64,000 nt of DNA, taken from positions 140,032-204,031 of the forward strand of contig JAGBCQ010000008.1 in the NCBI GenBank assembly GCA_017937925.1, in the 5' to 3' direction. Shown here one piece after another: positions 26,816-35,234 of this stretch. The notes under the pieces were generated by a model. The model ran no database searches. It worked only from the letters and a program-made list of their open reading frames with translations, and was not told where the DNA came from. This DNA comes from Paraprevotella sp. GTDB lineage: Bacteria; Bacteroidota; Bacteroidia; Bacteroidales; Bacteroidaceae. Positions within the stretch are counted from its first letter, which is position 1, and each line of letters starts with the position of its first letter. A program made the translations under genes and the position numbers.

Positions 26816-27430
26816 TTATTTGCGACAAAGTTTCTCTACCATTTCAGGCTGTTGCTGAAATTTTTCACCCAAATCAATATGCAGGGTAGCTTCGTCGCGT
26901 AAAAGACGAGATGTTGCTGATTTTTCTCCGAAATCACCTGTCAGTAGAATCACATTTATATGTAATGCTTTCAGCTTTTTGATAAGCATTTCATGATCGG
27001 CATCACCTGTAATAAGCACAACGTAATTGAATTGGCGAATTGTGGCCAATTCATAGGCCTCCAATGCGTACCAAACATCTATTCCCTTTTCTATAATATT
27101 ACCATCTATTTCACGCAAATGCTTATAATGAAAAATGACATCATTCTCTATAAGTGAATCTTCAAATCTGCGTTCCGCAAAGAGGAGTTTTTTTACATTG
27201 GCTTCCGATGCCCGAAAGCGTCCTCTGAAATAGTGACTCTCAATCACTTGACTGTATGATTTTTCGGTGTTGCACAAATCGGCTACTGTAGAACGTATAT
27301 AATGGATCAGTTTATTGATATCCAAATGCATTCCACTCGTTTCATACAATTGTTCGTCCACTTTGGCGTAATAGCCACCGTCAATAAACAAGCCTATTGA
27401 TTTTACCAATTTATTTGTCATTTTTATCAT
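26816..27430 (-). CDS. NYN domain protein (LabA/DUF88-like, PIN-fold nuclease family)
   Basis: 204 residues (or 201 from the ATG at 27421). The NYN pattern of acidic residues is intact: IGLFIDGGYYAK (D at ~17), IEKGIDVWYALEAYELA (D at ~118) and VVLITGDADHEMLIKKL (D at ~142 and 144). NYN proteins are PIN-like, metal-dependent, often RNases, so RNA cleavage is a reasonable expectation but not shown. The start lies 1 bp from the stop of the triple AAA+ gene, which implies tight coupling and a shared function. The segment RGRFRASEANVKKLLFAERRF between the first two motifs is basic. Confidence 0.85.
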   Translation of the reverse strand: MIKMTNKLVKSIGLFIDGGYYAKVDEQLYETSGMHLDINKLIHYIRSTVADLCNTEKSYSQVIESHYFRGRFRASEANVKKLLFAERRFEDSLIENDVIFHYKHLREIDGNIIEKGIDVWYALEAYELATIRQFNYVVLITGDADHEMLIKKLKALHINVILLTGDFGEKSATSRLLRDEATLHIDLGEKFQQQPEMVEKLCRK

Positions 27431-27431
27431 T

Positions 27432-30400
27432 TTATGAATTAAAACCTATTTTCCTCGGTTGCTGCCAATTGTAGCCTGCAACATCTTCTAACAAAACTCT
27501 ATTGTGCGGAGATGATTTATCGCGACTGGCTCGTAAAATAACTTGTTCGTATATCGTACGGGCAAGATGCTTCATAGTACGCGCATTTGCAAATGAGAGA
27601 GATCTATTGGAACACAATAAATCTATATATTCGCGTATTTTAAATTCTGCTTCGCGCGTAAATTTAATTTTTCGTTTATTTAAAAGTTGACACAATATCT
27701 GATACAATTCGTCCGACGTATAATCATCGAAGAAAAATGTATGATCAAAGTCATAAATGCCATTTATTGCCAATGAATTAGCGATTGTCTGACGAGGAGA
27801 GTTGCACTCCGCAATTACTAAAGCTCCTTGCCCACCTATTTCGGCTACTAATGAGGTTAATTTTATACGCAATTGTTCACTGGTTAATCTATATTCATGC
27901 ATATTGCGAAATTCAGGAGCATCTCCATCAATAAAGAGCAAACCATGTTGTGAAAGTTTCATTGCCTGACTCAATACCTGATCACATTGGTATTCAGAGA
28001 CATTGAATATCTGTTCACCACGAACTTCAACTATATTACCCTTATCTAAAAGATTCATGGCTTTTAGTATTTCAGCAAGAATTTTGGCTACAACACTTTT
28101 CCCTGTACCAGTATTGCCTACAAAATTCCATTTGAGTAAGCCCTTGCCAACAAATGTTTCTTCTTTGGAATTGAGATAACGTGCAATATCTACAAAATTA
28201 TGTATCGCTCGTTTAACACTAACTTGCCCTACTAAATTATCTAGTTTTTTTAGTGCTTCATCTATTGCTTTTTCATCAAAACACCCACGTTCAATACGTG
28301 ATACTTCTTCTTTAGTTATAGGAATATCTTCGGCTATAATCGTTTTTAGCTGTCGCTTTGTGGGTACATTTTCTATCGTTGATAGGCGAGTTGCCATACG
28401 TGAGAGTACCTCGGTAGAAAAAAGACGTATAACAAAACGTGCATTACCAAATGAAGACCGTTTGCGCAATACTTCTCGTTTGATAATGGCTTTCATCAAC
28501 ACTTCCGCTTTCTTTGTAAAACTATAATTATTGTCAGCGGCATACCGCAATACTATTTTGTGTAATTCTTCAACCGAGTAATCTTCAAAATGGAATTTAT
28601 ATGGGAACCGAGAAGGTAATCCATCGTTCATTTTTAACAGAAGTTCCATTTCTTTTGGATAACCTGCAAGGATAACGATCATATCTATTTTATCGTTTGA
28701 AAGAGTTGTAAGTAATGATTCAATGACAATCTTTCCGTAATCATTTTCTCCTTCTTTAGAATAAAGTTGATATGCTTCATCAATAAATAGAATATTTCCT
28801 TTGGCACGATTAAGTATTGACTTCATTTTTTGCTCAGTTTCTCCTATATGCGAACCGACCAAATCCTTTTTTTCGACTCGCACAACATCTCCTCTAGAAA
28901 GGAGTCCCATAGAAGCAAAAATTTCTCCTAAAAAATCGGCCACTGTCGTTTTTCCTGTACCAGGATTGCCGGTAAAAATCATGTGTAAAGGAGGCATCTG
29001 CGTATGTAATCCTTGTTTCATACGCATGTTGGCTAACCTAACTACATTAAGATGTTGATATAAATTGTGCTTTAGATTTGACAAACCAACCATTTGATTT
29101 AAACCTACCATTCCCCTTGACTCTGTCCCTTCTTTACGTAAACTAGGAACATCTTCTATTTCAATAGTCTGCAGTTGTACCTTTGTAGGATTATTGATAT
29201 AACTTATTCGATGAGCCATTTTGGGGATTATGGTCTTTTCCATTAAATTATTAATGTAACGGGCATTACCGAAGTCTTTATCTCGTGAGCCATAGTCGCG
29301 AGCCACTATTGAATAAAGGTGCTTACGAACTTCTGCCGACATCTTGTATTTATTGCGCTTACAATAGAAATCTGCAATCTGCATCAGCTCGTCCAGGTTA
29401 TAATCATCAAAGAAAAACCTTTCATTTATACGCGATTCAAGACCGGGATTGGCCTTCATCATCACTCCTATCTCATCGGGATAACCAGCTAAAACCAACA
29501 TCCAATCTCTACGTTTTTCATCCGAAAGAGCAGTGAGAAGACTTTCCAATACACGTTTGCCGGGATCACGAGGGTCGTCAGGAACGTATAGATTGTATGC
29601 TTCATCAATAAACAAAACACCGCCTTGCGCACTTTGAATCGCCTGTTCAGTGGCACGCAATTCGCTATCATAATAACGCCCAACAAGATTCCTGCGTTCT
29701 AGCTTTACTACGTGTCCTTGGCTTAATAGACCCAAATCTTTATAAATTTCACCAATAATCTTTGCAACTGTTGTCTTTCCTGTACCGGGACTACCAATAA
29801 AACAAGCATGAAGTGGTGCGTTAGTGGTAGGTAATCCCATGTCCTTACGTAATTGCGAAAGCATAGATAGGCGACTTATAGAATGAATCTTTTCTTTTAC
29901 CGTTTTTAATCCGATTAGTTGGTCTAATCTATCCATTGCCTTTTCGCTTGTATTATCTCTTAATGCGTTATCTTTTAACATAGAGACAATCTGAGCGACA
30001 TCTGCTTCACCTTCTAAATTATGTGTTCCAATATTAAAAGAAGCTATCATAACAGGTCTATCAAATACCCTAAACTCCACCTTGTATCTTCCTACATCCC
30101 ATCTGACTCCTTTTACAGGATTAAAACTATAAAATGCAATCTGTACTTTTTCACTTTCTATTTCGTAGGTTGAGGCATTATTTCTAATTATAAGTTTTCC
30201 ATTTTGATCATATAAACAAAAACACAATTCATTTATAATATGACTCAATTTAACTCTTGAATTAAAATAACAATGAGCATTAATCTGCAAAAAGGCATCT
30301 TCCTTAAATTCCACATATCCTGTTACAGTATCGCTACTTAATGGACTACTATCTCGAAATGCAGGAAAGAATACCATGCGATTAATGCTCAACAAATCAA

Positions 30401-31199
30401 ATACGGAGTTGGCACACAATAGTTTTTTACTCGTATTATACAATACTTTTTTCGTATCCGAATTTAGTATAGATATTTGTATTTCGTCTTCTAATGAATG
30501 ACGCGTTGGAATAAGGTCTTCTGCATCAAAAGTCACTTCTACATCACCTTCATTACTATCAAGTTGTTCTTTTGTAACTTCCTTGCGTAAAATTGTATGG
30601 CAACGATAATTTTGTACAACCACTTCTATGTCATGCTTATAATACACTGATTCCCAATAGAAAATTCTCAAATGAATGAAGCGGTCATTCATAAACAAAG
30701 GGTACGGTATATATCTGGCTACGAAATCTTTTGGCTTGGGAGTAGGATTCTCATTAATAGCCATTTCTACATTCGCAATTTTACAATCATCTGAATTATT
30801 GTCATCTAAACCTGAGCCATCGTCATCTAAATCTGAATTATCACCTATTTCACTTTCATCATCCGAAGAGTCGTCTTCTTCGTCAAATGAATCTTTAATA
30901 AACTCATCAAGCAAGTCTTCATAATTCTTTTCTTCTGAACAATCCTTTTCGTTATTAGTTTTTTTATCTTGAATGGAGGGTGAGGTCTCATCATTTCTAA
31001 CACCATTAAACCTAAAAAAGTAAAGAGCCCACTCAACAAAACGTTGGCAATGTTCAGTCAATTCAAACTCCTCTAACTCCTCTAAAATTTCTTCGTCCGA
31101 AGAACCTTCTTTCACTTTTGATTCAACCCATTTGAAAAGTTCTAAATCATTCTCATCAGAAAAGGTAAATGTTATTTTTGAGTCATCACTTTTATTCAT
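27432..31199 (-). CDS. Triple CbxX/CfqX-type AAA+ ATPase protein
   Basis: 1255 residues, no signal peptide. Residues 1-65: a charged, mostly helical N-terminal segment. 90-140: very acidic linker (DEEDDSSDDESE). ~160-395: beta-rich domain I do not recognise. Then three AAA+ modules: Walker A GSPGTGKT (469-476) with B LFIDEAY (529-535); GNPGTGKT (744-751) with LFIDEAY (804-810); GNTGTGKS (1028-1035) with LFIDGDAPE, where Gly replaces the catalytic Glu (1092), so module 3 probably binds but does not hydrolyse ATP. CbxX-type AAA+ proteins include Rubisco activases, SpoVK and T7SS EccA. It is AT-rich relative to the flanks and coupled to the NYN gene. Function unknown. Confidence 0.85.
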   Translation of the reverse strand: MNKSDDSKITFTFSDENDLELFKWVESKVKEGSSDEEILEELEEFELTEHCQRFVEWALYFFRFNGVRNDETSPSIQDKKTNNEKDCSEEKNYEDLLDEFIKDSFDEEDDSSDDESEIGDNSDLDDDGSGLDDNNSDDCKIANVEMAINENPTPKPKDFVARYIPYPLFMNDRFIHLRIFYWESVYYKHDIEVVVQNYRCHTILRKEVTKEQLDSNEGDVEVTFDAEDLIPTRHSLEDEIQISILNSDTKKVLYNTSKKLLCANSVFDLLSINRMVFFPAFRDSSPLSSDTVTGYVEFKEDAFLQINAHCYFNSRVKLSHIINELCFCLYDQNGKLIIRNNASTYEIESEKVQIAFYSFNPVKGVRWDVGRYKVEFRVFDRPVMIASFNIGTHNLEGEADVAQIVSMLKDNALRDNTSEKAMDRLDQLIGLKTVKEKIHSISRLSMLSQLRKDMGLPTTNAPLHACFIGSPGTGKTTVAKIIGEIYKDLGLLSQGHVVKLERRNLVGRYYDSELRATEQAIQSAQGGVLFIDEAYNLYVPDDPRDPGKRVLESLLTALSDEKRRDWMLVLAGYPDEIGVMMKANPGLESRINERFFFDDYNLDELMQIADFYCKRNKYKMSAEVRKHLYSIVARDYGSRDKDFGNARYINNLMEKTIIPKMAHRISYINNPTKVQLQTIEIEDVPSLRKEGTESRGMVGLNQMVGLSNLKHNLYQHLNVVRLANMRMKQGLHTQMPPLHMIFTGNPGTGKTTVADFLGEIFASMGLLSRGDVVRVEKKDLVGSHIGETEQKMKSILNRAKGNILFIDEAYQLYSKEGENDYGKIVIESLLTTLSNDKIDMIVILAGYPKEMELLLKMNDGLPSRFPYKFHFEDYSVEELHKIVLRYAADNNYSFTKKAEVLMKAIIKREVLRKRSSFGNARFVIRLFSTEVLSRMATRLSTIENVPTKRQLKTIIAEDIPITKEEVSRIERGCFDEKAIDEALKKLDNLVGQVSVKRAIHNFVDIARYLNSKEETFVGKGLLKWNFVGNTGTGKSVVAKILAEILKAMNLLDKGNIVEVRGEQIFNVSEYQCDQVLSQAMKLSQHGLLFIDGDAPEFRNMHEYRLTSEQLRIKLTSLVAEIGGQGALVIAECNSPRQTIANSLAINGIYDFDHTFFFDDYTSDELYQILCQLLNKRKIKFTREAEFKIREYIDLLCSNRSLSFANARTMKHLARTIYEQVILRASRDKSSPHNRVLLEDVAGYNWQQPRKIGFNS

Positions 31200-31231
31200 A
31201 AAGATAATTGTTTTATAACAAATTTTCGAAA

Positions 31232-32173
31232 TTAGATTCCCTCAACATATTTTAATAGGCCATATCCGACATTGGTCTTAGCTCCGACACCATACGTTTC
31301 AAGGATTTGTTTAAATAAATTCTTCTTGGCGGCTTTTGACATAATAACTTCGCCTGTTTTATCTTTTGTATCTTTTAACCTAAAACGAAATGCAAGTTGA
31401 ACGCCCGATGCGATTTTGATAAAAGGAATTGGAACTGGCTCTGCGAAAGGATCATCATGTTTCTTACCTCCATGAGGAGCCAAAGCATCCTTATCAAGAA
31501 TCTTACCTGATTCATTGGGTTTGGAGATTACTGCATCAAAAAGCTTTGCTTTCTTCTTGTTATATATTACAAGCCGTTCATACGGCCACAATGCATCTGC
31601 GATGGAAGAAAATGGAATATCTTTATTTACCTGAACAAAGGTTGCGAAATCTGTATTCTCGCTATACATATAAAATTCTTTTGCCTTCTCCTCTTGTTCT
31701 TCGGTTACACCTTGCGCGGCACGGTCTCTTTTCCTAATCTCATACATCATGCACTTTTTATCTTCTTCAGTCATTTCCGGATAAGTTTTATCCAAATATT
31801 CTTTCATGCCAGGATAATACCCCTTATCATTCGCCACAATAAGTTTTTCTTCATCGGTAAGTTCATGTTGAATTATTTTTGCTATCTGCTCAAGTGCTGA
31901 CGGCATATTCTGCAGGTCATTATGATGATCTATTCTGATATAATTCTTAGGCACGGTTATGTCTGCTCTAAGTTCAATACCATAAATTTTATAATCATCC
32001 GAGCTATACTGCACAAGTTCCTCTGCGTATTTACTCAACAACGCATCATCCCACTTCAAATCCTTATCCACCATAACATAATCCGATGATTTCTTAAGGA
32101 TATCCTTAATGGTTTTCATTTCCAAATCACCTCCGCCAAGTAAAAACACTTTCTTCTTTCTTTGTGCATGCAT
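31232..32173 (-). CDS. Chimeric ORF: DHH-like N-terminal domain joined to a Cmr6-like RAMP C-terminus
   Basis: 313 residues, uninterrupted. Residues ~8-190 look like a DHH-type phosphoesterase: IRIDHHNDLQ (DHH at ~82-84), LIVANDKGYYPGM (~108) and IRKRDRAAQGVTEEQEEKA (~147-165); this part is a moderate-confidence reading. From ~205 the sequence becomes Cmr6-like: FDAVISKPNESGKILDKD, then DPFAEPVPIPFIKIASGVQ and the C-terminal G-rich loop YGVGAKTNVGYGLLKY (~293-308). Only the C-terminal ~110 residues of Cmr6 are present, so the ORF probably arose by an in-frame deletion between two CRISPR-associated genes. It precedes the triple AAA+ gene by 32 bp and may be cotranscribed. Confidence 0.65.
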   Translation of the reverse strand: MHAQRKKKVFLLGGGDLEMKTIKDILKKSSDYVMVDKDLKWDDALLSKYAEELVQYSSDDYKIYGIELRADITVPKNYIRIDHHNDLQNMPSALEQIAKIIQHELTDEEKLIVANDKGYYPGMKEYLDKTYPEMTEEDKKCMMYEIRKRDRAAQGVTEEQEEKAKEFYMYSENTDFATFVQVNKDIPFSSIADALWPYERLVIYNKKKAKLFDAVISKPNESGKILDKDALAPHGGKKHDDPFAEPVPIPFIKIASGVQLAFRFRLKDTKDKTGEVIMSKAAKKNLFKQILETYGVGAKTNVGYGLLKYVEGI

Positions 32174-32198
32174 AATTTTGTATTTTTATATCGTTTCA

Positions 32199-32206
32199 CA
32201 AAAATA
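32199..32206 (-). promoter_or_regulatory. Promoter -7 element ahead of the DHH/Cmr6 ORF and AAA+/NYN operon
   Basis: Reverse strand TATTTTTG, 25 bp before the ATG at 32173. On the forward strand a second box, TAATTTTG (32173-32180), precedes the RT remnant. The two overlap regions suggest a divergent promoter. Confidence 0.4.
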
Positions 32207-32216
32207 ACTTAAATTT

Positions 32217-32408
32217 ATGAACCGTAAAATATTTGAGAACCTAATTTCAGAAAAAACAATCATGGATGCTTGGAAGCACGTTAAACAAAAAAGTGCAACA
32301 GGTGGTATTGATGGTATTAGTATTGAAATGTTTGAATCTGATTTAGGAAATAATATCCTAGAAATCGTAAAAGAAATTAGTTCTGGTAAATGGGTACCTT
32401 CTTTCTGA
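32217..32408 (+). pseudogene. N-terminal fragment of a reverse transcriptase (RT-Cas1 type)
   Basis: 63 residues starting MNRKIFENLISEKTIMDAWK, with the RT0/RT1-like run KSATGGIDGISIEMFE and ISSGKWVP. The frame closes at TGA 32406-32408, far short of a functional RT (no palm motifs such as YxDD). In the next frame, directly downstream, lies Cas1 sequence, so this is the 5' end of an RT-Cas1 adaptation gene from which the whole catalytic RT part has been deleted with a frameshift. Confidence 0.75.
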
Positions 32409-32625
32409 CGATGGAGTAATATTCGATAAAAGAATAGGGCATGGAGCAACAGACCTTGTTAACTGTATGCTGAATTATGGATATACAATTTTATACTCAC
32501 GAGTGTCTCAAGCTTTACTAGCTGCGCAACTTAACCCTTATGATAGTGTTATACATGTACGTCAAAGTGGTAAACCAACCCTTTCTTATGGGGTCAGTAG
32601 AAATTTATATGCTTACCCACACTAA
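32398..32625 (+). pseudogene. cas1: C-terminal fragment of Cas1, frameshifted relative to the RT fragment
   Basis: The frame starting at 32398 reads DDGVIFDKRIGHGATDLVNC, then MLNYGYTILYSRVSQALLAA, then QLNPYDSVIHVRQSGKPTLS: the Cas1 C-terminal helical core with N-x-x-LNYGY and the His of xxIHVxQxxKP. Similarity stops at LSYG, exactly where a 12-bp inverted repeat begins, and a stop follows at 32623. No intact cas1, cas2 or array is present, so the adaptation gene is dead. Confidence 0.75.
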
Positions 32626-32640
32626 ATTTCTACTAACCCG
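32590..32640. repeat. Inverted repeat at the Cas1/RAMP breakpoint
   Basis: AGTAGAAATTTA (32596-32607) and its exact complement (32623-32634) with a 15-nt loop; the pairing extends outward to about 18 bp with two mismatches (GGGT / ACCC). It sits between the end of Cas1 similarity and the start of the RAMP fragment, so it may be the scar of a deletion or of a small mobile element. Confidence 0.55.
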
Positions 32641-32717
32641 AGTTCTGTGGTATAGGGAAAGGAACAAGTAGAGGTTTTGGAATCATATACACCTCACACG
32701 CACGCAATAAAAGATAA
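32637..32717 (+). pseudogene. C-terminal fragment of a RAMP-family protein (Cas6/Cmr-like)
   Basis: A 26-codon frame ending at TAA 32715-32717 reads PEFCGIGKGTSRGFGIIYTS. The GIGKGTSRGFG run matches the glycine-rich loop near the C-terminus of RAMP proteins (Cas6, Cmr1, Cmr4 and others). It is too short to name the subfamily and has no start of its own. Confidence 0.45.
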
Positions 32718-32812
32718 CCAAAAAATTGTAATGTAACTTGTTTGTTAGTAACAAGGTTATTACAAGGCAATCGTATTCAACTGTAAAAATCACTGATGGC
32801 TATCGCAGGGAC

Positions 32813-32844
32813 AAAAAAAAGAGGTAACGCTGATGCGTTACCTC
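32813..32844 (-). terminator. Rho-independent terminator of tsf
   Basis: GAGGTAACGC (32821-32830) and GCGTTACCTC (32835-32844), 4-nt loop; on the reverse strand the hairpin is followed by eight T. It lies 28 bp after the tsf stop and marks the right edge of the accessory island. Confidence 0.9.
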
Positions 32845-32871
32845 CTATCATCATTGTAATTGAATTTCTGA

Positions 32872-33861
32872 TTACTCAGCGCGCAAAGTGAAACGTTTGA
32901 ATGCTACTACCTTAAGGTCAGCATCGATTTCTTTCAATACTTCGCGTACAGTCTTCTTAGCTTCCATGATGTCCTCTTGGTTCAACAAGCAAACCTCTTT
33001 CAAGAACTTAGCCAAACGGCCTTTTGCGATGTTTTGAATCATTGCTTCAGGTAAGTTTGCTGCTTTCTCAGCAGATACTGTAGCAATAATTTCCTTTGCT
33101 TTAGCTACATCCTCAGCAGTGATCCAACCCTTAGCCATGTTGCTCTCCATGTGATCCTCAGAGTCAACGTGTGCAGGATTGATACCGGCTTTCTTCAAAG
33201 CAGCCTCAACTGCCTTTTGTACTTGCTCTGCCTTAGTCTTCTCAACAGCAACAGCGATTTCTGCATTCTTAACTTCCTCAGAAACACCATCTTCGTCAAT
33301 AGCGATAGGGCTCATAGCAGCCACTTGCATTGCGATGCGCTTACCAGCAGCCTCTTCCACTTTGTTCAAACCAACGATGGTACAAAGTTGATTTTTACCT
33401 TGGTGGTTGTAAACTGTTGTATATTCAGCTTCGATAGTCATGTAACCATCCAACTCCATCTTCTCGCCTGTGATACCAGAACGGTCAACAACAGCATCTT
33501 GTACTGTTCCATTACCCATAGGCAATGCCTTAACCTCTTCCAAAGTAGCACATCTCTTTGCTACAGCCAAGTCAAGAATTTCTTGAGTCAACTTAACAAA
33601 GTCAGCATTGTTAGCAACGAAGTCAGTCTCGCACTTCAATGCGATAGTTGCAGCGAAGTTGCCATCAGCCTTTGCCAAAACACAACCTTCAGAAGCCTCG
33701 CGGTCTGAACGCTTTGCAGCAACAGCTTGACCTTTCTTGCGGATGATTTCCATTGCCTTGTCGATGTCATTGCCAGACTCTTCCAAAGCCTTCTTGCAAT
33801 CCATCATACCAGCTCCTGACATTTGACGGAGCTTGGTGATATCAGCCATTGTAACAGCCAT
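32872..33861 (-). CDS. tsf: Elongation factor Ts
   Basis: Guanine-nucleotide exchange factor for EF-Tu. 329 residues, normal for Bacteroidales. The N-terminal UBA-like signature ITKLRQMSGAGMMDCKKALE (~8-27) and the TDFVANN motif (~83-89) are clear. It follows rpsB by 34 bp, the standard rpsB-tsf pair. Residues ~248-260 are encoded by a 39-bp stretch that recurs exactly at 26747-26785 in the FISUMP remnant; tsf itself appears intact. Confidence 0.97.
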   Translation of the reverse strand: MAVTMADITKLRQMSGAGMMDCKKALEESGNDIDKAMEIIRKKGQAVAAKRSDREASEGCVLAKADGNFAATIALKCETDFVANNADFVKLTQEILDLAVAKRCATLEEVKALPMGNGTVQDAVVDRSGITGEKMELDGYMTIEAEYTTVYNHQGKNQLCTIVGLNKVEEAAGKRIAMQVAAMSPIAIDEDGVSEEVKNAEIAVAVEKTKAEQVQKAVEAALKKAGINPAHVDSEDHMESNMAKGWITAEDVAKAKEIIATVSAEKAANLPEAMIQNIAKGRLAKFLKEVCLLNQEDIMEAKKTVREVLKEIDADLKVVAFKRFTLRAE

Positions 33862-33895
33862 AATCTTATTTTCGGATTTTTGAGTTAATAATTAA

Positions 33896-34711
33896 TTAAG
33901 CTTCTGCTTCAGTTTCAGCAACTTCTGCTTCTGCTTTCTTCTCTACGCGAGCCTTAGTAGCACGTTTGCGAGGTTTAGCCTCAGCAGGTTGCTCACCTGC
34001 AGCCTCAACATCGATTTTCTCAGCCTTACGTTCTTCCAAGCCTTCAGCAATAGCTGCACAACATGCGTCAAGGATTACCTCTACGCTCTTGTTAGCGTCA
34101 TCGTTTGCCGGGATTACGAAATCAACATTGTCAGGGTTTGAGTTGGTATCTACAATTGCAAATACAGGAATACCCAAACGATTAGCCTCACGAACAGCGA
34201 TTTGCTCTTTCAACACGTCCACTACGAACAATGCAGATGGAAGGCGAGTTAAATCAGCGATAGAACCCAAGTTCTTCTCCAACTTAGCGCGTTGACGAGA
34301 AATCTGAAGAATCTCACGCTTAGAAAGGTTAGAATATGTACCATCAGCTGTCAACTTATCGATGTTAGCCATTTTCTTCACAGCCTTACGGATTGTAGGG
34401 AAGTTGGTCAACATACCACCGGGCCAACGCTCGATAACATAAGGCATATTGATAGCGGTAGCCTTGTCAGCTACAACTTGCTTAGCTTGTTTTTTAGTAG
34501 CAACGAACAAAATCTTCTTTCCAGATTTTGCGATTTGTTTCAAAGCTTCGGCAGCATCGTCGATCTTTGCAACAGTTTTGTGAAGGTCAATGATATGAAT
34601 ACCATTGCGCTCCATAAAGATATAAGGAGCCATTGCCGGATTCCACTTTCTCTTAAGATGGCCGAAATGACAACCGGCTTCCAATAATGTATCAAAATTA
34701 GTTCTTGACAT
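33896..34711 (-). CDS. rpsB: 30S ribosomal protein S2
   Basis: 271 residues. The S2 signatures AGCHFGHLKRKWNPAMAPYIF (core GHLKRKWNP, ~17-25) and PSALFVVDVLKEQIAVREA are present. The C-terminal ~50 residues are a Lys/Ala/Glu-rich extension beyond the folded domain, common in Bacteroidetes. The 130-bp upstream gap contains a 7-bp inverted repeat (AACCATT / AATGGTT) that might be a leader structure. Confidence 0.96.
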   Translation of the reverse strand: MSRTNFDTLLEAGCHFGHLKRKWNPAMAPYIFMERNGIHIIDLHKTVAKIDDAAEALKQIAKSGKKILFVATKKQAKQVVADKATAINMPYVIERWPGGMLTNFPTIRKAVKKMANIDKLTADGTYSNLSKREILQISRQRAKLEKNLGSIADLTRLPSALFVVDVLKEQIAVREANRLGIPVFAIVDTNSNPDNVDFVIPANDDANKSVEVILDACCAAIAEGLEERKAEKIDVEAAGEQPAEAKPRKRATKARVEKKAEAEVAETEAEA

Positions 34712-34841
34712 TGTTTCTTTGTTTTTTATAATTCGTTTACTTTCTTTTTTGTTTACTCAACCAACCATTAGGTAGTCACTATGGAATCCCAATGGTTTAG
34801 ATACTAAACGTTCTTTACGCAGCTCGATAAACGGCCGAATA

Positions 34842-35228
34842 TTAACGTTTACTGAACTGGAATCTACGACGTGCTTTCGGTTGACCCGGTTTCTTACGCT
34901 CAACGCAACGAGGATCACGTGTCATGAAGCCTTCAGCGCGTAATGCCTTCTTGTCGTCAGCATTGATTTTAACCAATGCGCGAGCAATCGCCAAGCGCAA
35001 AGCTTGTGACTGACCGGTAAAACCACCGCCATATACATTTACCTTAATATCATACTTCTCTTCAACGCCTAAAGTTGAAAGCGGTTGCTTAACCACATAC
35101 TGAAGGATTGTTGAGGGAAAGTACTCTGCAAGGTCTCTCTTGTTAATAGTAATCTTTCCTGTACCCTCGCTTACATATACACGAGCAACAGCGCTCTTAC
35201 GTCTGCCTAATGCATTAACTACTTCCAT
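34842..35228 (-). CDS. rpsI: 30S ribosomal protein S9
   Basis: 128 residues; MEVVNALGRRKSAVARVYV at the start and the basic S9 tail ending QFSKR, which reaches the P-site tRNA. GGGFTGQSQALRLAIARAL is the conserved core. It follows rplM by 6 bp, the universal L13-S9 pair. Confidence 0.97.
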   Translation of the reverse strand: MEVVNALGRRKSAVARVYVSEGTGKITINKRDLAEYFPSTILQYVVKQPLSTLGVEEKYDIKVNVYGGGFTGQSQALRLAIARALVKINADDKKALRAEGFMTRDPRCVERKKPGQPKARRRFQFSKR

Positions 35229-35234
35229 CGCTTA

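Noticed and set aside
30676-30924. 82-codon Ser-rich ORF on the plus strand
   Set aside because: It is antisense to the acidic Asp/Glu linker of the triple AAA+ protein; Ser runs are the mirror image of GAT/GAA codons.
32590-32640. Cas12a-like CRISPR repeat (AATTTCTACT core)
   Set aside because: The core is present, but there is no GTAGAT half to form the repeat hairpin and no periodic copies with spacers; it pairs instead with an upstream arm as one inverted repeat.
32217-32717. Diversity-generating retroelement (RT fragment plus FISUMP target gene 5 kb away)
   Set aside because: FISUMP/C-lectin folds are common DGR targets, but the RT fragment is continuous with Cas1 sequence, lacks its palm domain, and I saw no template repeat resembling the FISUMP 3' end.
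26000-32870. CRISPR array in the island
   Set aside because: No direct repeats at ~65-75-bp spacing were seen anywhere in the island.
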